DNA of 64,000 nucleotides from Allopusillimonas ginsengisoli (lineage in GTDB: Bacteria; Pseudomonadota; Gammaproteobacteria; Burkholderiales; Burkholderiaceae_B). Positions 8,369-19,080 of this stretch are shown here, one piece after another. The stretch lies in NCBI RefSeq assembly GCF_004153455.1, contig NZ_SDQE01000003.1:124001-188000 (forward strand), given 5' to 3'. A model generated the notes under the pieces. That model was not told the DNA's origin. It searched no databases and saw nothing but the letters and a program-made list of their open reading frames with translations. Numbering within the stretch: the stretch's first letter is position 1; each line of letters starts with the position of its first letter. A program made the translations under genes and the position numbers.

Positions 8369-8405
8369 ACAGCCCGCAGCTCATCATTGAGCTGCGGGCT
8401 GTTTG
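8369..8405. terminator. Bidirectional terminator between mdh and prpR
   Basis: A perfect 14-bp stem (ACAGCCCGCAGCTC at 8369-8382, GAGCTGCGGGCTGT at 8389-8402) with a 6-nt loop, followed by TTTG on the plus strand. The mdh and prpR genes converge here, and the prpR stop codon (8384-8386) lies inside the loop. Confidence 0.85.
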
Positions 8406-10405
8406 TTGGTGCGGGGGAACCGCGCTGATGCCTGCTGGTCCATGAGCTTGAGTTTGCGCCATAGCGTTGTGCGGCTGATCCCCAACACCGTTGCCGCCTT
8501 GTCGCGATTGCCGCCGCACTCGGCCAGCACAGCGCGAATGCGTTCTGATTCCGCCACATCCCGGCTGGCGCGCAGTTTGCCATACTGGGGCTCGCCATGC
8601 TCCGCCAGGCCGCCTGGCGCAGAAAACAGCTCCGGCGCAATACTGCGAAGCTCGTCCAGCACGGCGCCGCTGCCCTCCCGATCCGAGTCATGAAAGACCA
8701 TGGCGCGTTCAATGAGGTTCTCGAGCTCCCGAATGTTGCCAGGCCAGGCATAAGCGTGCGCGGCCCGCACTATGCTGTCGACAATGCCATCGCCCTGCCA
8801 TGCCGCCGCGCCAGGCCCCTGCACATTCAATCGCCGCGCGATTTTGTCTCGCAGATGCGCGGCCAGCAAGGGCAGATCACCCTTGCGTTCGCGCAGCGGA
8901 GGCAGCCGCAAAAGCAGGATATTGAGCCGGTAATAGAGGTCGCTGCGAAACACGCCGGACCGCGCCCGAGCGCCAAGATCCTGATGCGTGGCGGCAACCA
9001 CCCGCACGTCCACGGGCGTGGGCTCCGTGGCGCCAATGCGCAGCACCTCGCGCTCCTGAAGCACGCGCAAAAGACGCGTCTGCAACGACAACGGCATTTC
9101 GCCAATTTCATCCAGAAAGATGGTGCCGGTGTGCGCCGCCTCGAACAGCCCAATCTTGCCGCCGCGCGTCGAGCCCGTAAATGCGCCATCCACATAGCCG
9201 AACAATTCACTTTCCAGCAAACTATCCGGAAACGCGGCGCAGTTGATGGCCACAAACGGCTGATCCCGACGGGCGCTGGCATTGTGGATGCCCTGAGCCA
9301 ACAGCTCCTTTCCAGTACCGCTTTCGCCGATGATCAGCACGGTTGCATCGCTGCGCGCACACATCAATGCCCTATCCCTGACCTTGCGTATCGCCTCGCT
9401 CTGGCCGATCAATTGATCCAGGCCATAGCGCGCCATGTTCGAACGCGGCTTGCCGCGTGAGCGCAAACTGCGGTCCATGCGCTGAATCGCGATCGGATCC
9501 TGGCACACCAGCACCGCACCCGTATGCCGGCCCTGCTCCACGATAGGCATGCGTGTGAGCACGACCGTCTTGCCGCCCAACTGATGCACCTGCTCAGACT
9601 CGCCCTGCCCCGTACGCAAGGTGTCCTGAAGGCTAAGCCCAGCGCTGACAGCGCTGAGGCGCTGGCCGATCACGCGCTCAGCGGCCAGCCCAAGGGTTTT
9701 CTCCATGGCGGGGTTAATGAGTTCTATCCGTTCGTCCAGATCCACGGCGATCACGCCATCCTTGAGCCTGCCGAGAATGGTGTTGAGCTTTTCGCGGCGC
9801 GCGGACTCCAGCCGCGAAATACGCGCCACTTCGATGGCGTCTTCAATGGCCTCTTGAACCGCGCCCTGCGAATACAGCAGGATGCCTTCGATGCCGTAAG
9901 AACGGGCAAGATCGACCACCAGTCCATGCCCCACCACGGCCTCCACGCCGAGCGAAAGCAGCTCACGCACGCAGGCTTCGGCCTCTTCCTCGGTGCTGTA
10001 TGCACGCAATTGGACCTCAAGCGCAAACAGCTCATTGAAATGCCGCAGCTCGGGCGGAACCGTTCCATACGTGACCAGCGCAATCTTTCTCGAATGACGC
10101 GATGCCTTCGCCAGCCCGCGCATGATGTCCAGTCCGCCCGCCTTGACCAGCACCACTGGCACGTCAAGATGTTGCCGCAGAAAGCTGCCATTCGAGCCTG
10201 CCGACACAATGACGTCTATGCCCTGGCCTTGCCGCATGGCCAGCACATCGCTGACCGCTTCGCTATAGGCTTTGTCCAGGATCGACACCTCGGCAACCGC
10301 GCTGTAGTGCGGCGCGAGCTCTTCAAACAGCAGACGCAACTCGTGCATGCCAACGGCAGCCAAACGCAGGCGCGGTCCCGACACAGGAGGATAAACAGAG
10401 GACAT
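8384..10405 (-). CDS. prpR: PrpR, sigma-54-dependent activator of propionate catabolism
   Basis: Enhancer-binding protein that senses 2-methylcitrate in Salmonella and E. coli and activates prp transcription. The protein is 673 aa with the domain order PrpR_N sensor (about 10-190), PAS-like segment (about 200-310), AAA+ domain (about 335-570) and C-terminal Fis-type helix-turn-helix (GGNRDKAATVLGISRTTLWRK). Walker A is GESGTGKE and Walker B is GTIFLDEIGEMP. The sigma-54 contact loop reads GAFTGS rather than the canonical GAFTGA. I chose the ATG at 10405; a GTG at 10438 is in frame and the SD evidence is weak for both. It is divergent from prpB across a 303-nt gap that holds a sigma-54 promoter and repeat motifs. 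Confidence 0.96.
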   Translation of the reverse strand: MSSVYPPVSGPRLRLAAVGMHELRLLFEELAPHYSAVAEVSILDKAYSEAVSDVLAMRQGQGIDVIVSAGSNGSFLRQHLDVPVVLVKAGGLDIMRGLAKASRHSRKIALVTYGTVPPELRHFNELFALEVQLRAYSTEEEAEACVRELLSLGVEAVVGHGLVVDLARSYGIEGILLYSQGAVQEAIEDAIEVARISRLESARREKLNTILGRLKDGVIAVDLDERIELINPAMEKTLGLAAERVIGQRLSAVSAGLSLQDTLRTGQGESEQVHQLGGKTVVLTRMPIVEQGRHTGAVLVCQDPIAIQRMDRSLRSRGKPRSNMARYGLDQLIGQSEAIRKVRDRALMCARSDATVLIIGESGTGKELLAQGIHNASARRDQPFVAINCAAFPDSLLESELFGYVDGAFTGSTRGGKIGLFEAAHTGTIFLDEIGEMPLSLQTRLLRVLQEREVLRIGATEPTPVDVRVVAATHQDLGARARSGVFRSDLYYRLNILLLRLPPLRERKGDLPLLAAHLRDKIARRLNVQGPGAAAWQGDGIVDSIVRAAHAYAWPGNIRELENLIERAMVFHDSDREGSGAVLDELRSIAPELFSAPGGLAEHGEPQYGKLRASRDVAESERIRAVLAECGGNRDKAATVLGISRTTLWRKLKLMDQQASARFPRTNKQPAAQ

Positions 10406-10487
10406 GATGAGCGAACCAAGAGTTTGCCCGGAACACACCAGGACGATGTCCGGGACCTAACCATATCTTCGGCGTAGACTGCCCATA

Positions 10488-10539
10488 CGAAACAAATCTG
10501 AAACACCGAAATCCCAATATTGAAACATACCATGAAACA
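10488..10539. promoter_or_regulatory. Cluster of direct TGAAACA repeats, probable PrpR upstream activating site
   Basis: CGAAACA at 10488-10494 and TGAAACA at 10499-10505, 10521-10527 and 10533-10539. The spacing is 11, 22 and 12 bp, close to whole helical turns, so the copies face the same side of the DNA. The cluster lies about 110-160 nt upstream of the sigma-54 promoter, the usual range for an enhancer. The half-site resembles the TGTTTCA-type PrpR sites known in enterobacteria. Confidence 0.6.
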
Positions 10540-10647
10540 CTGAACAGACGGTTCGATATTGCAAGCGCGCCTGTTTTCCTTTGCAATAGACGGGTTTGCG
10601 GTGTGTGCCTGCCGCTCCCCGCAAGCCTTGTATAGGATCGCCATGAC

Positions 10648-10663
10648 TGGCACGGTTATTGCT
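10648..10663 (+). promoter_or_regulatory. Sigma-54 (-24/-12) promoter of the prp operon
   Basis: TGGCACGGTTATTGCT matches the consensus TGGCACG-N4-TTGCW at every fixed position. It lies 46 nt upstream of the prpB ATG and is oriented toward it, with the gene for a sigma-54 activator divergently upstream. Confidence 0.93.
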
Positions 10664-10708
10664 TGATTACTGCTAACTATTATTTACCCCAACAGCGAGG
10701 AACCTACA

Positions 10709-11605
10709 GTGCCCGACAACCTCATCTCCGCTGGCGCGCGGTTTCGCCAGGCTCTCCAAGAAGAACACCCCCTGCAGGTCATCGGCGCCATCAATGCCAA
10801 TCACGCGCTGCTGGCGCAGCGCGCCGGCTACCGTGCGATCTATCTTTCCGGTGGCGGCGTCGCTGCGGGCTCCCTGGGCCTGCCCGACCTCGGCATCAAT
10901 ACGCTGGATGATGTGCTGACGGATATCCGCCGTATTACCGACGTCTGTGAACTGCCGCTGATGGTTGATATCGATACCGGCTTCGGCCCCTCCGCCTTCA
11001 ATATCGCCCGCACCATCAAGAGTTTGATCAAATTCGGCGCGGCCGCCTGCCATATTGAAGACCAGGTGGGCGCCAAGCGCTGCGGCCATCGTCCCGGCAA
11101 GGAAATCGTTTCGCAGGGCGAGATGGTCGACCGCATCAAGGCGGCCGTCGACGCACGCACGGACGATAATTTTTTCATCATCGCGCGCACGGACGCCATC
11201 GCTGTCGAGGGCGTGGACAAAGCGCTGGAGCGTGCCCAGGCGTTTGTCGAAGCTGGCGCGGACGGCATTTTCGCCGAGGCTTCGTATGATCTCGCCACCT
11301 ACGAACGGTTCAAGAAGACGCTGAATGTACCGGTGCTGGCCAACATCACCGAGTTCGGCAAGACGCCACTATTCACGGTACAGGAGCTTGCCAGCGTCAA
11401 TGTCGATATCGTGCTGTATCCTCTTTCTGCCTTCCGCGCCATGAACAAGGCTGCGGAGACGGTGTATCAGGCTATCCGCCGCGACGGCCACCAAAAGAGT
11501 GTCGTCGACATCATGCAGACACGAGAAGAACTGTACGATCGCATCGGCTATCACGAGTTTGAATCCCGCCTCGATGCGCTCTTTCAACAGAGCAAATCGA
11601 AGTAA
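10709..11605 (+). CDS. prpB: 2-Methylisocitrate lyase
   Basis: Last step of the 2-methylcitrate cycle: splits 2-methylisocitrate to pyruvate and succinate. The protein is 298 aa, a normal length. It belongs to the isocitrate lyase/PEP mutase superfamily, with the catalytic Cys loop in [10 protein letters not shown] at about residues 124-133, the metal-binding region DIDTGFG, and ARTDA. It is the first gene after the sigma-54 promoter. The start is the ATG at 10709, about 10 nt after GCGAGGAA. prpC follows after 20 nt. Confidence 0.97.
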   Translation: MPDNLISAGARFRQALQEEHPLQVIGAINANHALLAQRAGYRAIYLSGGGVAAGSLGLPDLGINTLDDVLTDIRRITDVCELPLMVDIDTGFGPSAFNIARTIKSLIKFGAAACHIEDQVGAKRCGHRPGKEIVSQGEMVDRIKAAVDARTDDNFFIIARTDAIAVEGVDKALERAQAFVEAGADGIFAEASYDLATYERFKKTLNVPVLANITEFGKTPLFTVQELASVNVDIVLYPLSAFRAMNKAAETVYQAIRRDGHQKSVVDIMQTREELYDRIGYHEFESRLDALFQQSKSK

Positions 11606-11625
11606 CCCTATCAGGAGTATGAGAC

Positions 11626-12795
11626 ATGGCTACCAAAGCAGCTAAAACCGCCAAGACCGCAGCGCCCAAACCCAAGAAATCCGTCGCACTGTCGGGGGTG
11701 ATCGCGGGCAATACCGCGCTCTGCACGGTTGGGCGCAGCGGCAACGATCTGCACTATCGCGGCTACGACATTCTCGATATCGCAGACACCTGCGAATTCG
11801 AGGAGGTCGCTCATCTGCTGATTCATGGCAAGCTGCCAACCAAGACTGAGCTGGCGGCCTACAAGGCCAAGCTGCGCAAACTGCGCGGCCTGCCCGCCCA
11901 GTTGCAGGCGGCGCTCGAGGCGCTGCCGGCAGCAAGCCACCCGATGGACGTGATGCGCACCGCCGTCTCGGTGCTGGGATGCCTGCTGCCCGAGAAAGAC
12001 GATCACAATCTGCCCGATGCCCGCGATATTGCGGATCGCCTGATGGCCAACCTGGGCTCCGCCCTGCTGTACTGGTATCACTACAGCCACAATGGCTGCT
12101 ACATCGACGTGCAGACCGATGACGACAGCATCGGCGGCCACTTCCTGCATATGCTGCACGGACAGAAACCCAGCGATGAATGGGTGCGCGCCATGCACAC
12201 ATCGCTCATCCTGTACGCGGAGCACGAGTTCAATGCGTCAACCTTCACTTGCCGTGTCATTGCCGGCACAGGCTCGGATATGTACTCGGCGATTGCCGGG
12301 GGCATCGGCGCGCTGCGCGGCCCCAAGCACGGTGGCGCCAACGAGGTCGCATTCGAGATCCAGAAGCGCTACGACTCTCCTGATGACGCCGAAGCCGACA
12401 TCCGTCGCCGCGTCGAAAACAAAGAGGTTGTCATCGGCTTTGGACATCCGGTCTACACGGTTTCCGATCCACGCAACAAGGTCATCAAGGAAGTTGCCCG
12501 CAAGCTGTCCAGGACGCAAGGCAATATGAAGATGTTCAATATCGCCGAGCGCCTTGAAAGCGTAATGTGGGACATCAAGAAAATGTTCCCCAATCTGGAC
12601 TGGTTCTCGGCCGTGTCGTATCACATGATGGGCGTGCCCACCGCGATGTTTACTCCCCTTTTCGTGATCGCGCGCACCGCCGGCTGGGCTGCGCACATCG
12701 TGGAACAGCGCGTGGACAATAAAATCATCCGGCCTACTGCCAACTACGTCGGTCCTGAAGACCAGAAGTTTGTGCCGATCAGCAAACGCCGCTGA
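11626..12795 (+). CDS. prpC: 2-Methylcitrate synthase
   Basis: Condenses propionyl-CoA with oxaloacetate. The protein is 389 aa. The citrate synthase fold has its catalytic residues in [23 protein letters not shown] and [10 protein letters not shown]. It is shorter than GltA (433 aa), as expected for the PrpC group, and lacks the N-terminal domain of hexameric citrate synthases. The N-terminus begins with a Lys/Ala-rich stretch ([18 protein letters not shown]), a basic tail that looks like an extension before the conserved core starting at about residue 22. The ATG at 11626 has CAGGAG 11 nt upstream. Confidence 0.96.
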   Translation: MATKAAKTAKTAAPKPKKSVALSGVIAGNTALCTVGRSGNDLHYRGYDILDIADTCEFEEVAHLLIHGKLPTKTELAAYKAKLRKLRGLPAQLQAALEALPAASHPMDVMRTAVSVLGCLLPEKDDHNLPDARDIADRLMANLGSALLYWYHYSHNGCYIDVQTDDDSIGGHFLHMLHGQKPSDEWVRAMHTSLILYAEHEFNASTFTCRVIAGTGSDMYSAIAGGIGALRGPKHGGANEVAFEIQKRYDSPDDAEADIRRRVENKEVVIGFGHPVYTVSDPRNKVIKEVARKLSRTQGNMKMFNIAERLESVMWDIKKMFPNLDWFSAVSYHMMGVPTAMFTPLFVIARTAGWAAHIVEQRVDNKIIRPTANYVGPEDQKFVPISKRR

Positions 12796-12881
12796 TCATC
12801 CGGCAAGCCACGGGGGTGCGCGCAGCGCAGCCTCCGTTGGCACCGACTGCCGCCCTCCTGATTCTCCTTATTTCGCACGCC

Positions 12882-15476
12882 ATGAACACTGCATATCGCA
12901 AACCCCTGCCCGGCACCTCGCTGGACTACTTCGACACGCGCGAAGCCATTGATACCATCCAGCCCGGCGCCTACGACGGGCTGCCCTACACCTCGCGCGT
13001 GCTGGCCGAGAACCTGGTACGCCGCTGCGACCCCGCAACGCTGACCGATTCGCTCAAACAAATCATCGAACGCAGGCGAGACCTGGATTTCCCATGGTTT
13101 CCCGCGCGCGTCGTATGCCACGACATTCTGGGCCAGACGGCACTGGTGGACCTGGCCGGGCTGCGCGATGCCATTGCCGAAAAGGGGGGGGATCCTGCAC
13201 TGGTCAACCCTGTGGTCCCCACGCAATTGATCGTCGACCACTCGCTGGCTGTCGAATTTGGCGGTTACGATAAAGACGCCTTCGCCAAAAACCGGGCCAT
13301 CGAAGACAGGCGCAATGATGATCGCTTTCATTTCATCAACTGGACCAAAAAGGCGTTCAAGAACGTTGACGTGATTCCCCCGGGCAACGGCATCATGCAC
13401 CAGATCAATCTGGAGCGCATGTCACCGGTGATCCATGCACGCGAAGGTGTCGCTTTTCCCGATACACTGGTGGGTACGGACAGCCATACGCCGCATGTGG
13501 ACGCCCTTGGCGTCATCGCCATTGGCGTGGGCGGCCTGGAGGCCGAAAGCGTGATGCTGGGTCGCGCCTCATGGATGCGCCTGCCCGACATCATTGGGGT
13601 CGAGCTTACCGGCAAGCTGCCCTCTGGCTCCACCGCGACCGACCTTGTACTGGCCCTGACCGAATTCCTGCGCAACCAAAAGGTTGTTTCCTCCTATCTG
13701 GAGTTCTACGGCGAAGGAGCGTCCAGCCTGACCCTGGGCGATCGCGCGACCATTTCCAACATGACGCCGGAATACGGCGCCACGGCCGCCATGTTCTACA
13801 TCGACCAGCAAACCATCGACTACCTGAAACTGACTGGCCGTGACGATGCTCAGGTCAAGCTGGTGGAAACCTACGCCAGGCAGGCAGGTTTGTGGGCTGA
13901 CAGCCTGGCCAATGCCCAGTACGAGCGCGTGCTCAGATTCGATCTGTCATCGGTTGTGCGCAATATTGCCGGCCCGTCCAACCCGCACCGTCGCGTGCCT
14001 ACTTCCGAACTCGCAGCCCGAGGCATTGCCGGCAAGGTGGAAAACGAACCGGGCCTGATGCCTGATGGCGCCGTCATTATCGCGGCCATCACCAGTTGCA
14101 CCAACACCAGCAACCCGCGCAACGTCATTGCGGCGGGGCTGCTGGCGCGCAATGCCAATGCGCGCGGGCTCACCCGCAAACCCTGGGTGAAGTCTTCGCT
14201 CGCGCCCGGATCAAAAGCCGTACAGTTATATCTGGAGGACGCAAAACTGTTGCCCGAACTGGAGCAGCTCGGATTTGGGATTGTGGGCTTTGCCTGCACC
14301 ACCTGTAACGGGATGAGCGGCGCACTCGATCCCAGCATTCAGAAAGAAGTCGTTGATCGCGACCTTTATGCCACGGCCGTGCTGTCGGGCAACCGCAACT
14401 TCGACGGACGCATCCATCCGTATGCCAAGCAGGCTTTCCTGGCCTCGCCGCCGCTGGTCGTGGCATACGCCATCGCAGGTACGATACGTTTCGACATAGA
14501 GAAAGACATTCTGGGTACAGACAAAGACGGCCAGGCTGTCACCCTCAAGGATATCTGGCCCAAAGATGAAGAGATCGACGCCATTGTCGCTGCCAGCGTC
14601 AAGCCAGCGTATTTCCGTCAGGTTTATGAGCCGATGTTCGCCGCCAGCGTGGAAAGCCACAGCCAGATCGATCCGCTGTACGACTGGCGCCCCACGAGCA
14701 CATACATCCGCCGCCCGCCGTACTGGGAAGGGGCGTTGGCCGGCGAGCGATCCCTTACCGGCATGCGCCCGCTGGCCGTGCTGGGGGACAATATCACCAC
14801 CGATCACCTGTCGCCCTCCAACGCCATTTTGCCAAGTAGCGCAGCGGGCGAGTATCTGGCCAAGATGGGGCTGCCCGAAGAGGATTTCAACTCTTACGCC
14901 ACGCACCGTGGAGATCACCTGACCGCCCAGCGCGCCACCTTTGCCAACCCCAAGCTGCTGAACGAAATGGTGCTCGACAATGGCCAGATCAAACAGGGCT
15001 CGCTGGCACGGATAGAACCGGAGGGCAAGGTCACCCGCATGTGGGAAGCCATCGAAACCTATATGGAACGCAAGCAGCCGCTTATCATCATTGCCGGCGC
15101 CGATTACGGGCAAGGATCCTCACGCGACTGGGCCGCCAAGGGCGTGCGTCTGGCAGGCGTGCAAGCCATTGCTGCCGAAGGCTTTGAGCGCATCCATCGC
15201 ACCAACCTGGTTGGCATGGGTGTGCTGCCGCTGGAATTCAAGCCGGGCGTGAATCGCAAGACCCTGAACATCGATGGCACAGAGACCTACGACGTTGTCG
15301 GAGCACCCACGCCACTGGCAACCCTGACCCTGGTCATCCACCGCAACAACGGTGAGCGTGTGGAAGTCCCCGTCACCTGTCGTCTCGATACCGCTGAAGA
15401 GGTGTCGATCTATGACGCGGGCGGTGTGCTGCAGCGCTTCGCACAGGACTTTATCGAATCAGCGGCTGCCGTCTAG
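12882..15476 (+). CDS. acnD: AcnD, Fe/S-dependent 2-methylcitrate dehydratase
   Basis: Aconitase-like enzyme that dehydrates 2-methylcitrate to 2-methyl-aconitate (the trans isomer in the characterised Shewanella system), which PrpF then isomerises. The protein is 864 aa. [4Fe-4S] ligands are visible: Cys in [12 protein letters not shown] and two in [11 protein letters not shown]. The substrate motif [21 protein letters not shown] is near residue 195, and the swivel domain has [14 protein letters not shown] near residue 745. I chose the ATG at 12882 ([11 protein letters not shown]); the open frame extends 66 nt upstream without coding character or SD. It could be mistaken for aconitase A, but the prpF neighbour and operon support AcnD. 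Confidence 0.93.
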   Translation: MNTAYRKPLPGTSLDYFDTREAIDTIQPGAYDGLPYTSRVLAENLVRRCDPATLTDSLKQIIERRRDLDFPWFPARVVCHDILGQTALVDLAGLRDAIAEKGGDPALVNPVVPTQLIVDHSLAVEFGGYDKDAFAKNRAIEDRRNDDRFHFINWTKKAFKNVDVIPPGNGIMHQINLERMSPVIHAREGVAFPDTLVGTDSHTPHVDALGVIAIGVGGLEAESVMLGRASWMRLPDIIGVELTGKLPSGSTATDLVLALTEFLRNQKVVSSYLEFYGEGASSLTLGDRATISNMTPEYGATAAMFYIDQQTIDYLKLTGRDDAQVKLVETYARQAGLWADSLANAQYERVLRFDLSSVVRNIAGPSNPHRRVPTSELAARGIAGKVENEPGLMPDGAVIIAAITSCTNTSNPRNVIAAGLLARNANARGLTRKPWVKSSLAPGSKAVQLYLEDAKLLPELEQLGFGIVGFACTTCNGMSGALDPSIQKEVVDRDLYATAVLSGNRNFDGRIHPYAKQAFLASPPLVVAYAIAGTIRFDIEKDILGTDKDGQAVTLKDIWPKDEEIDAIVAASVKPAYFRQVYEPMFAASVESHSQIDPLYDWRPTSTYIRRPPYWEGALAGERSLTGMRPLAVLGDNITTDHLSPSNAILPSSAAGEYLAKMGLPEEDFNSYATHRGDHLTAQRATFANPKLLNEMVLDNGQIKQGSLARIEPEGKVTRMWEAIETYMERKQPLIIIAGADYGQGSSRDWAAKGVRLAGVQAIAAEGFERIHRTNLVGMGVLPLEFKPGVNRKTLNIDGTETYDVVGAPTPLATLTLVIHRNNGERVEVPVTCRLDTAEEVSIYDAGGVLQRFAQDFIESAAAV

Positions 15477-15498
15477 CTTCCAGGAGCATATCATCGCC

Positions 15499-16689
15499 AT
15501 GGCACATTTACCCCAGATCAAAATACCCGCCACCTATCTGCGCGGCGGCACCAGCAAAGGCGTGTTTTTTCGCCTGCAGGATTTGCCCGAATTGGCGCAA
15601 ACACCTGGCGCGGCGCGCGATGCGCTGCTTCTGCGCGTCATCGGCAGCCCCGACCCCTACGGCAAGCAAACCGACGGCATGGGAGGCGCAACATCCAGCA
15701 CGAGCAAAACAGTCATCATCTCCAAAAGCACCCGTCCGGATCATGATGTGGATTATTTGTTTGGCCAGGTCTCCATCGACAAACCCTTCGTCGACTGGAG
15801 CGGGAATTGCGGCAATCTGTCCGCCGCCGTCGGCCCCTATGCCATCAGCAATGGCTTTGTCGACCCCAGCCGCATTCCCCGAAACGGCACCGCTACCGTC
15901 CGTATCTGGCAGGCCAATATCGGCAAGACAATTGTTTCTCATGTCCCCATCACACATGGCGAGGTTAAGGAAACGGGCGACTTCGAACTCGACGGCGTCA
16001 CCTTCCCGGCTGCCGAGGTGCAGCTCGAATTCATGGATCCCGCAGCGGACGAAGAGGGTGACGCAGGCTCGATGTTTCCGACTGGAAATCTGGTAGACGA
16101 CCTGGACGTGCCCGGTGTCGGAACTCTCAAGGCGACCATGATCAATGCTGGGATTCCGACCGTTTTTATCAATGCCGGGGACATCGGCTACACAGGCACA
16201 GAACTTCAGGAAGCCATCAACGGCGACGACAAGGCACTGGCCATGTTCGAAACCATCCGCGCTCATGGCGCGCTGCGCATGGGTTTGATCTCCACGCTGG
16301 ATGAAGCCGCGAAACGCCAGCACACGCCCAAGGTTGCATTTGTGGCAGGACCGGCCGATTATGTAGCCTCAAGCGGCAAACAGGTGGCAGCCAGCGACAT
16401 CGACCTGCTTGTGCGTGCCCTGTCCATGGGCAAGCTGCATCATGCCATGATGGGCACCGCGGCTGTCGCAATCGGCACGGCGGCGGCGATCCCGGGCACA
16501 CTGGTCAATCTCGCCGCCGGTGGCGGCGAACGCAACGCAGTGCGTTTCGGCCATCCGTCAGGCACGTTGCGGGTGGGTGCGCAGGCCACGCAAGAAAACG
16601 GCGAATGGGTCGTGCAGAAAGCCATCATGAGCCGCAGCGCCCGCGTGCTGATGGAAGGGTGGGTTCGCATTCCCGCCGGCACCTTCTGA
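15499..16689 (+). CDS. prpF: PrpF, 2-methylaconitate cis-trans isomerase
   Basis: Works with AcnD and isomerises trans-2-methylaconitate to the cis form, which can be rehydrated to 2-methylisocitrate. The protein is 396 aa, a normal length, with the N-terminal family motif [15 protein letters not shown] at about residues 10-24 and [15 protein letters not shown] near 97-111, which carries a conserved Cys. The ATG at 15499 was chosen; CAGGAG lies about 13 nt upstream, a long spacing. The overlapping open frame that begins at 15352 inside acnD is not the true start. Confidence 0.95.
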   Translation: MAHLPQIKIPATYLRGGTSKGVFFRLQDLPELAQTPGAARDALLLRVIGSPDPYGKQTDGMGGATSSTSKTVIISKSTRPDHDVDYLFGQVSIDKPFVDWSGNCGNLSAAVGPYAISNGFVDPSRIPRNGTATVRIWQANIGKTIVSHVPITHGEVKETGDFELDGVTFPAAEVQLEFMDPAADEEGDAGSMFPTGNLVDDLDVPGVGTLKATMINAGIPTVFINAGDIGYTGTELQEAINGDDKALAMFETIRAHGALRMGLISTLDEAAKRQHTPKVAFVAGPADYVASSGKQVAASDIDLLVRALSMGKLHHAMMGTAAVAIGTAAAIPGTLVNLAAGGGERNAVRFGHPSGTLRVGAQATQENGEWVVQKAIMSRSARVLMEGWVRIPAGTF

Positions 16690-16724
16690 GGCCGCAGGAT
16701 CTTTACTCAGCAACAGGAAACACT

Positions 16725-18176
16725 ATGTCCGCGCCTATATCCAACGTTCGCCCCGACCCTGATCAGGTTTTGGTCGATATCGTCGACTATGTACTCAATT
16801 ATGAGATCACGAGCGAACTCGCCTACGAAACCGCCCGTAACGCCTTGATTGATACGCTGGGCTGCGGCCTGGAAGGGCTGGAGTATCCCGCGTGCACCAA
16901 GCTGATGGGCCCTATCGTGCCGGGCACAGTGGTGCCCAATGGCGCGAAAGTGCCCGGCACCCAGTTCCAGCTCGACCCCGTTCAGGCGGCTTTCAATATC
17001 GGCGTGATGATACGCTGGCTGGACTTCAATGACACCTGGCTGGCAGCAGAGTGGGGCCACCCCTCCGACAACCTGGGCGGCATTCTCGCCATGGCGGACT
17101 GGCTGTCGCGCAACGCGATTGCCGCCGGCAAGCCGCCGCTGGCCATGCGCGATGTGCTCACCGCCATGATCAAGGCCCACGAGATCCAGGGCTGCATCGC
17201 CCTGGAAAACTCCTTCAACAAAGTCGGGCTGGACCACGTCGTGCTGGTCAAGGTAGCCTCCACCGCTGTCGTATCGCAGATGCTGGGGCTATCGCGCGAA
17301 GAAATCATCAATGCGGTCTCGCTGGCCTGGGTCGACGGACAGAGCCTGCGCACTTACCGCCATGCCCCGAACACTGGCAGCCGAAAAAGCTGGGCTGCGG
17401 GCGACGCCACCAGCCGCGCCGTGCGCCTGGCCTTGATCGCCCGCACGGGCGAAATGGGCTACCCCTCGGTGCTCACCGCCAAGACCTGGGGGTTTTATGA
17501 TGTGCTCTTCAAGGGCCAGCCCTTCACGTTCCAGCGCCCCTATGGCAGCTATGTGATGGAAAATGTGCTGTTCAAGATATCGTTTCCGGCCGAGTTTCAC
17601 TCGCAGACCGCGGTCGAATGCGCCATGGCCATTCACAAAAAGCTGGCTGCGCTTGGCAAAACTGACGCGGATATCAAAAAGATCACCATCCGTACGCACG
17701 AAGCCTGCATCCGCATCATCGACAAAAAGGGTCCGCTCCACAACCCTGCCGACCGCGACCACTGCATTCAGTATATGGTTGCCGTTCCCCTGCTCTTTGG
17801 CCGCCTGACCGCCGCCGACTATGAAGACGCCATCGCGGCCGACCCGCGCATCGACGCACTGCGTGACAAGATGGAATGCGCGGAAGATCCGGCCTTTACC
17901 AAGGATTATCACGACCCTGAAAAACGCTCCATCGCCAATGCATTGACGGTTGAATTCAACGACGGCAGCATGCTGGACGAAATCGTTTGCGAGTACCCCG
18001 TTGGTCACAAACGGCGCCGCACGGAGGGCATCCCGCTGCTGGAAGCCAAATTCCGCACCAATCTCGCCCGCCGCTTTCCCGTCAGGCAACAACAGCGCAT
18101 TCTTGACGTTTCGCTGGACCAGAAGAAACTGGAAGCGATGCCCGTGCATGAGTATGTTGACCTATACGTCATTTAA
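16725..18176 (+). CDS. prpD: PrpD, 2-methylcitrate dehydratase (iron-independent)
   Basis: Dehydrates 2-methylcitrate to cis-2-methylaconitate without an Fe/S cluster. The protein is 483 aa, a typical length, of the MmgE/PrpD family. Visible family segments: [18 protein letters not shown] near residue 45, [20 protein letters not shown] near 100, and [18 protein letters not shown] near 215. It is 35 nt after prpF with CAGGAAA 6 nt upstream of the ATG. Its presence together with acnD-prpF gives the operon two routes for the same dehydration. Confidence 0.97.
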   Translation: MSAPISNVRPDPDQVLVDIVDYVLNYEITSELAYETARNALIDTLGCGLEGLEYPACTKLMGPIVPGTVVPNGAKVPGTQFQLDPVQAAFNIGVMIRWLDFNDTWLAAEWGHPSDNLGGILAMADWLSRNAIAAGKPPLAMRDVLTAMIKAHEIQGCIALENSFNKVGLDHVVLVKVASTAVVSQMLGLSREEIINAVSLAWVDGQSLRTYRHAPNTGSRKSWAAGDATSRAVRLALIARTGEMGYPSVLTAKTWGFYDVLFKGQPFTFQRPYGSYVMENVLFKISFPAEFHSQTAVECAMAIHKKLAALGKTDADIKKITIRTHEACIRIIDKKGPLHNPADRDHCIQYMVAVPLLFGRLTAADYEDAIAADPRIDALRDKMECAEDPAFTKDYHDPEKRSIANALTVEFNDGSMLDEIVCEYPVGHKRRRTEGIPLLEAKFRTNLARRFPVRQQQRILDVSLDQKKLEAMPVHEYVDLYVI

Positions 18177-18264
18177 GACCGCACCGGTGTTCTCAGGCAG
18201 GCGCCGGCATGACCGGTCGCCCATCGCGCCGGCAACACGCCGGCTTGTGGCAAAATAGCTGGCT

Positions 18265-18660
18265 ATGCTTACGACATTCATTCAATACGCGCTGCCGCTG
18301 GCTTTCACCATCATGGTCGCCTGCGTGCTCACCTGCCTGGTATCAGGGCTGGTGCTGTTCCTGTTTCGCCGTCGGGCCACCAATGAGGCCATGCGCCACC
18401 CCTACCTGGATCATCAGGTCTGGGATCGCTATCCACTGCCCATTCGGCTGGCCATCATGATGGATTATTTCTTTCGCCTCAGCTTTCCCAACACCCAATT
18501 CTGGGTGATCGGCAATGCCAACCGGCTGCTCGCTCACGTTAATCCCTCAGAAATCTCGTCGCGCATCAAATGGCCACTGATCGGCATGTGGGGCGGATGC
18601 TTTGTCGGCATTATCGCCATGATGCTGCTGTGGGCCTTCATCCTCCTCACCATGGCCTGA
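18265..18660 (+). CDS. Conserved small membrane protein of unknown function
   Basis: 131 aa with two clear hydrophobic segments: residues 8-32 (LPLAFTIMVACVLTCLVSGLVLFLF) and 108-129 (MWGGCFVGIIAMMLLWAFILL). Between them is a polar, Arg- and Pro-rich cytoplasmic or periplasmic domain (HPYLDHQVWDRYPLPIRLAIMMDYFFRLSFP). I do not recognise a characterised family. It is 88 nt downstream of prpD and 20 nt upstream of the acetyltransferase gene, on the same strand, so read-through from the prp operon is possible. Confidence 0.8.
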   Translation: MLTTFIQYALPLAFTIMVACVLTCLVSGLVLFLFRRRATNEAMRHPYLDHQVWDRYPLPIRLAIMMDYFFRLSFPNTQFWVIGNANRLLAHVNPSEISSRIKWPLIGMWGGCFVGIIAMMLLWAFILLTMA

Positions 18661-18680
18661 ACACCGGAGCCCAAATCCCC

Positions 18681-18959
18681 ATGAGTCGCACAATTGAACA
18701 CAACGTCGCCGCCAGCCGCTTCGAATGGACAGAAGACGGCATTCTGTGCGTCCTGGATTACGAATTACAGAATGATGCCATGATCATCACCCACACTGGC
18801 GTCCCCCAGCCAGTGGGTGGCCGCGGCATCGCGGGCGACCTGGCCCAGGCCGCGCTGGACACGGCACGCGCCAATGGCTGGTCTGTGCGCCCCTTGTGCT
18901 CGTACGTCGATGCCTGGATACGGCGCCATCCCGAATACCAGGATCTGGTCGCCAACTGA
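18681..18959 (+). CDS. GNAT-family N-acetyltransferase, short YjdJ/GTLF3-like type
   Basis: 92 aa. The compact acetyltransferase fold of the NATD1/YjdJ group is suggested by VLDYELQNDAMIITHTGVPQPVGGRGIAGDLAQAALD, in which GGRGIAGDLAQAAL is the acetyl-CoA pyrophosphate loop, and by LCSYVDAWIRRHPEY near the C-terminus. The substrate is unknown. The ATG at 18681 follows the stop of the membrane protein gene by 20 nt. A longer open frame from 18570 overlaps that gene and is not supported. Confidence 0.85.
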   Translation: MSRTIEHNVAASRFEWTEDGILCVLDYELQNDAMIITHTGVPQPVGGRGIAGDLAQAALDTARANGWSVRPLCSYVDAWIRRHPEYQDLVAN

Positions 18960-19027
18960 TTCGGCGACCGCCTGCTCACCCGTCTGCCCTGCGTTGCGAC
19001 GCAAGTACGCAACATCACGCCGGCCAA

Positions 19028-19048
19028 GTCTTATATAAGATATAAGAC
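19028..19048. promoter_or_regulatory. Candidate operator upstream of acnB
   Basis: Begins GTCTTATATAAGATA. It holds the 12-bp palindrome TCTTATATAAGA (19029-19040) nested in a wider inverted repeat, GTCTTATA / TATAAGAC with a 5-nt spacer. It shares 19 of 21 positions with the element at 7074-7094 and, like it, ends 2 nt before a -35 box. Confidence 0.7.
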
Positions 19049-19050
19049 AT

Positions 19051-19080
19051 TTGCCTCAGCACAGGCTTTGCTTTTACAAT
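19051..19080 (+). promoter_or_regulatory. Probable sigma-70 promoter of acnB
   Basis: TTGCCT at 19051-19056, an 18-nt spacer, and TACAAT at 19075-19080. It would give an acnB leader of about 45 nt. The operator lies directly upstream, the same arrangement as at mdh. Confidence 0.55.
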
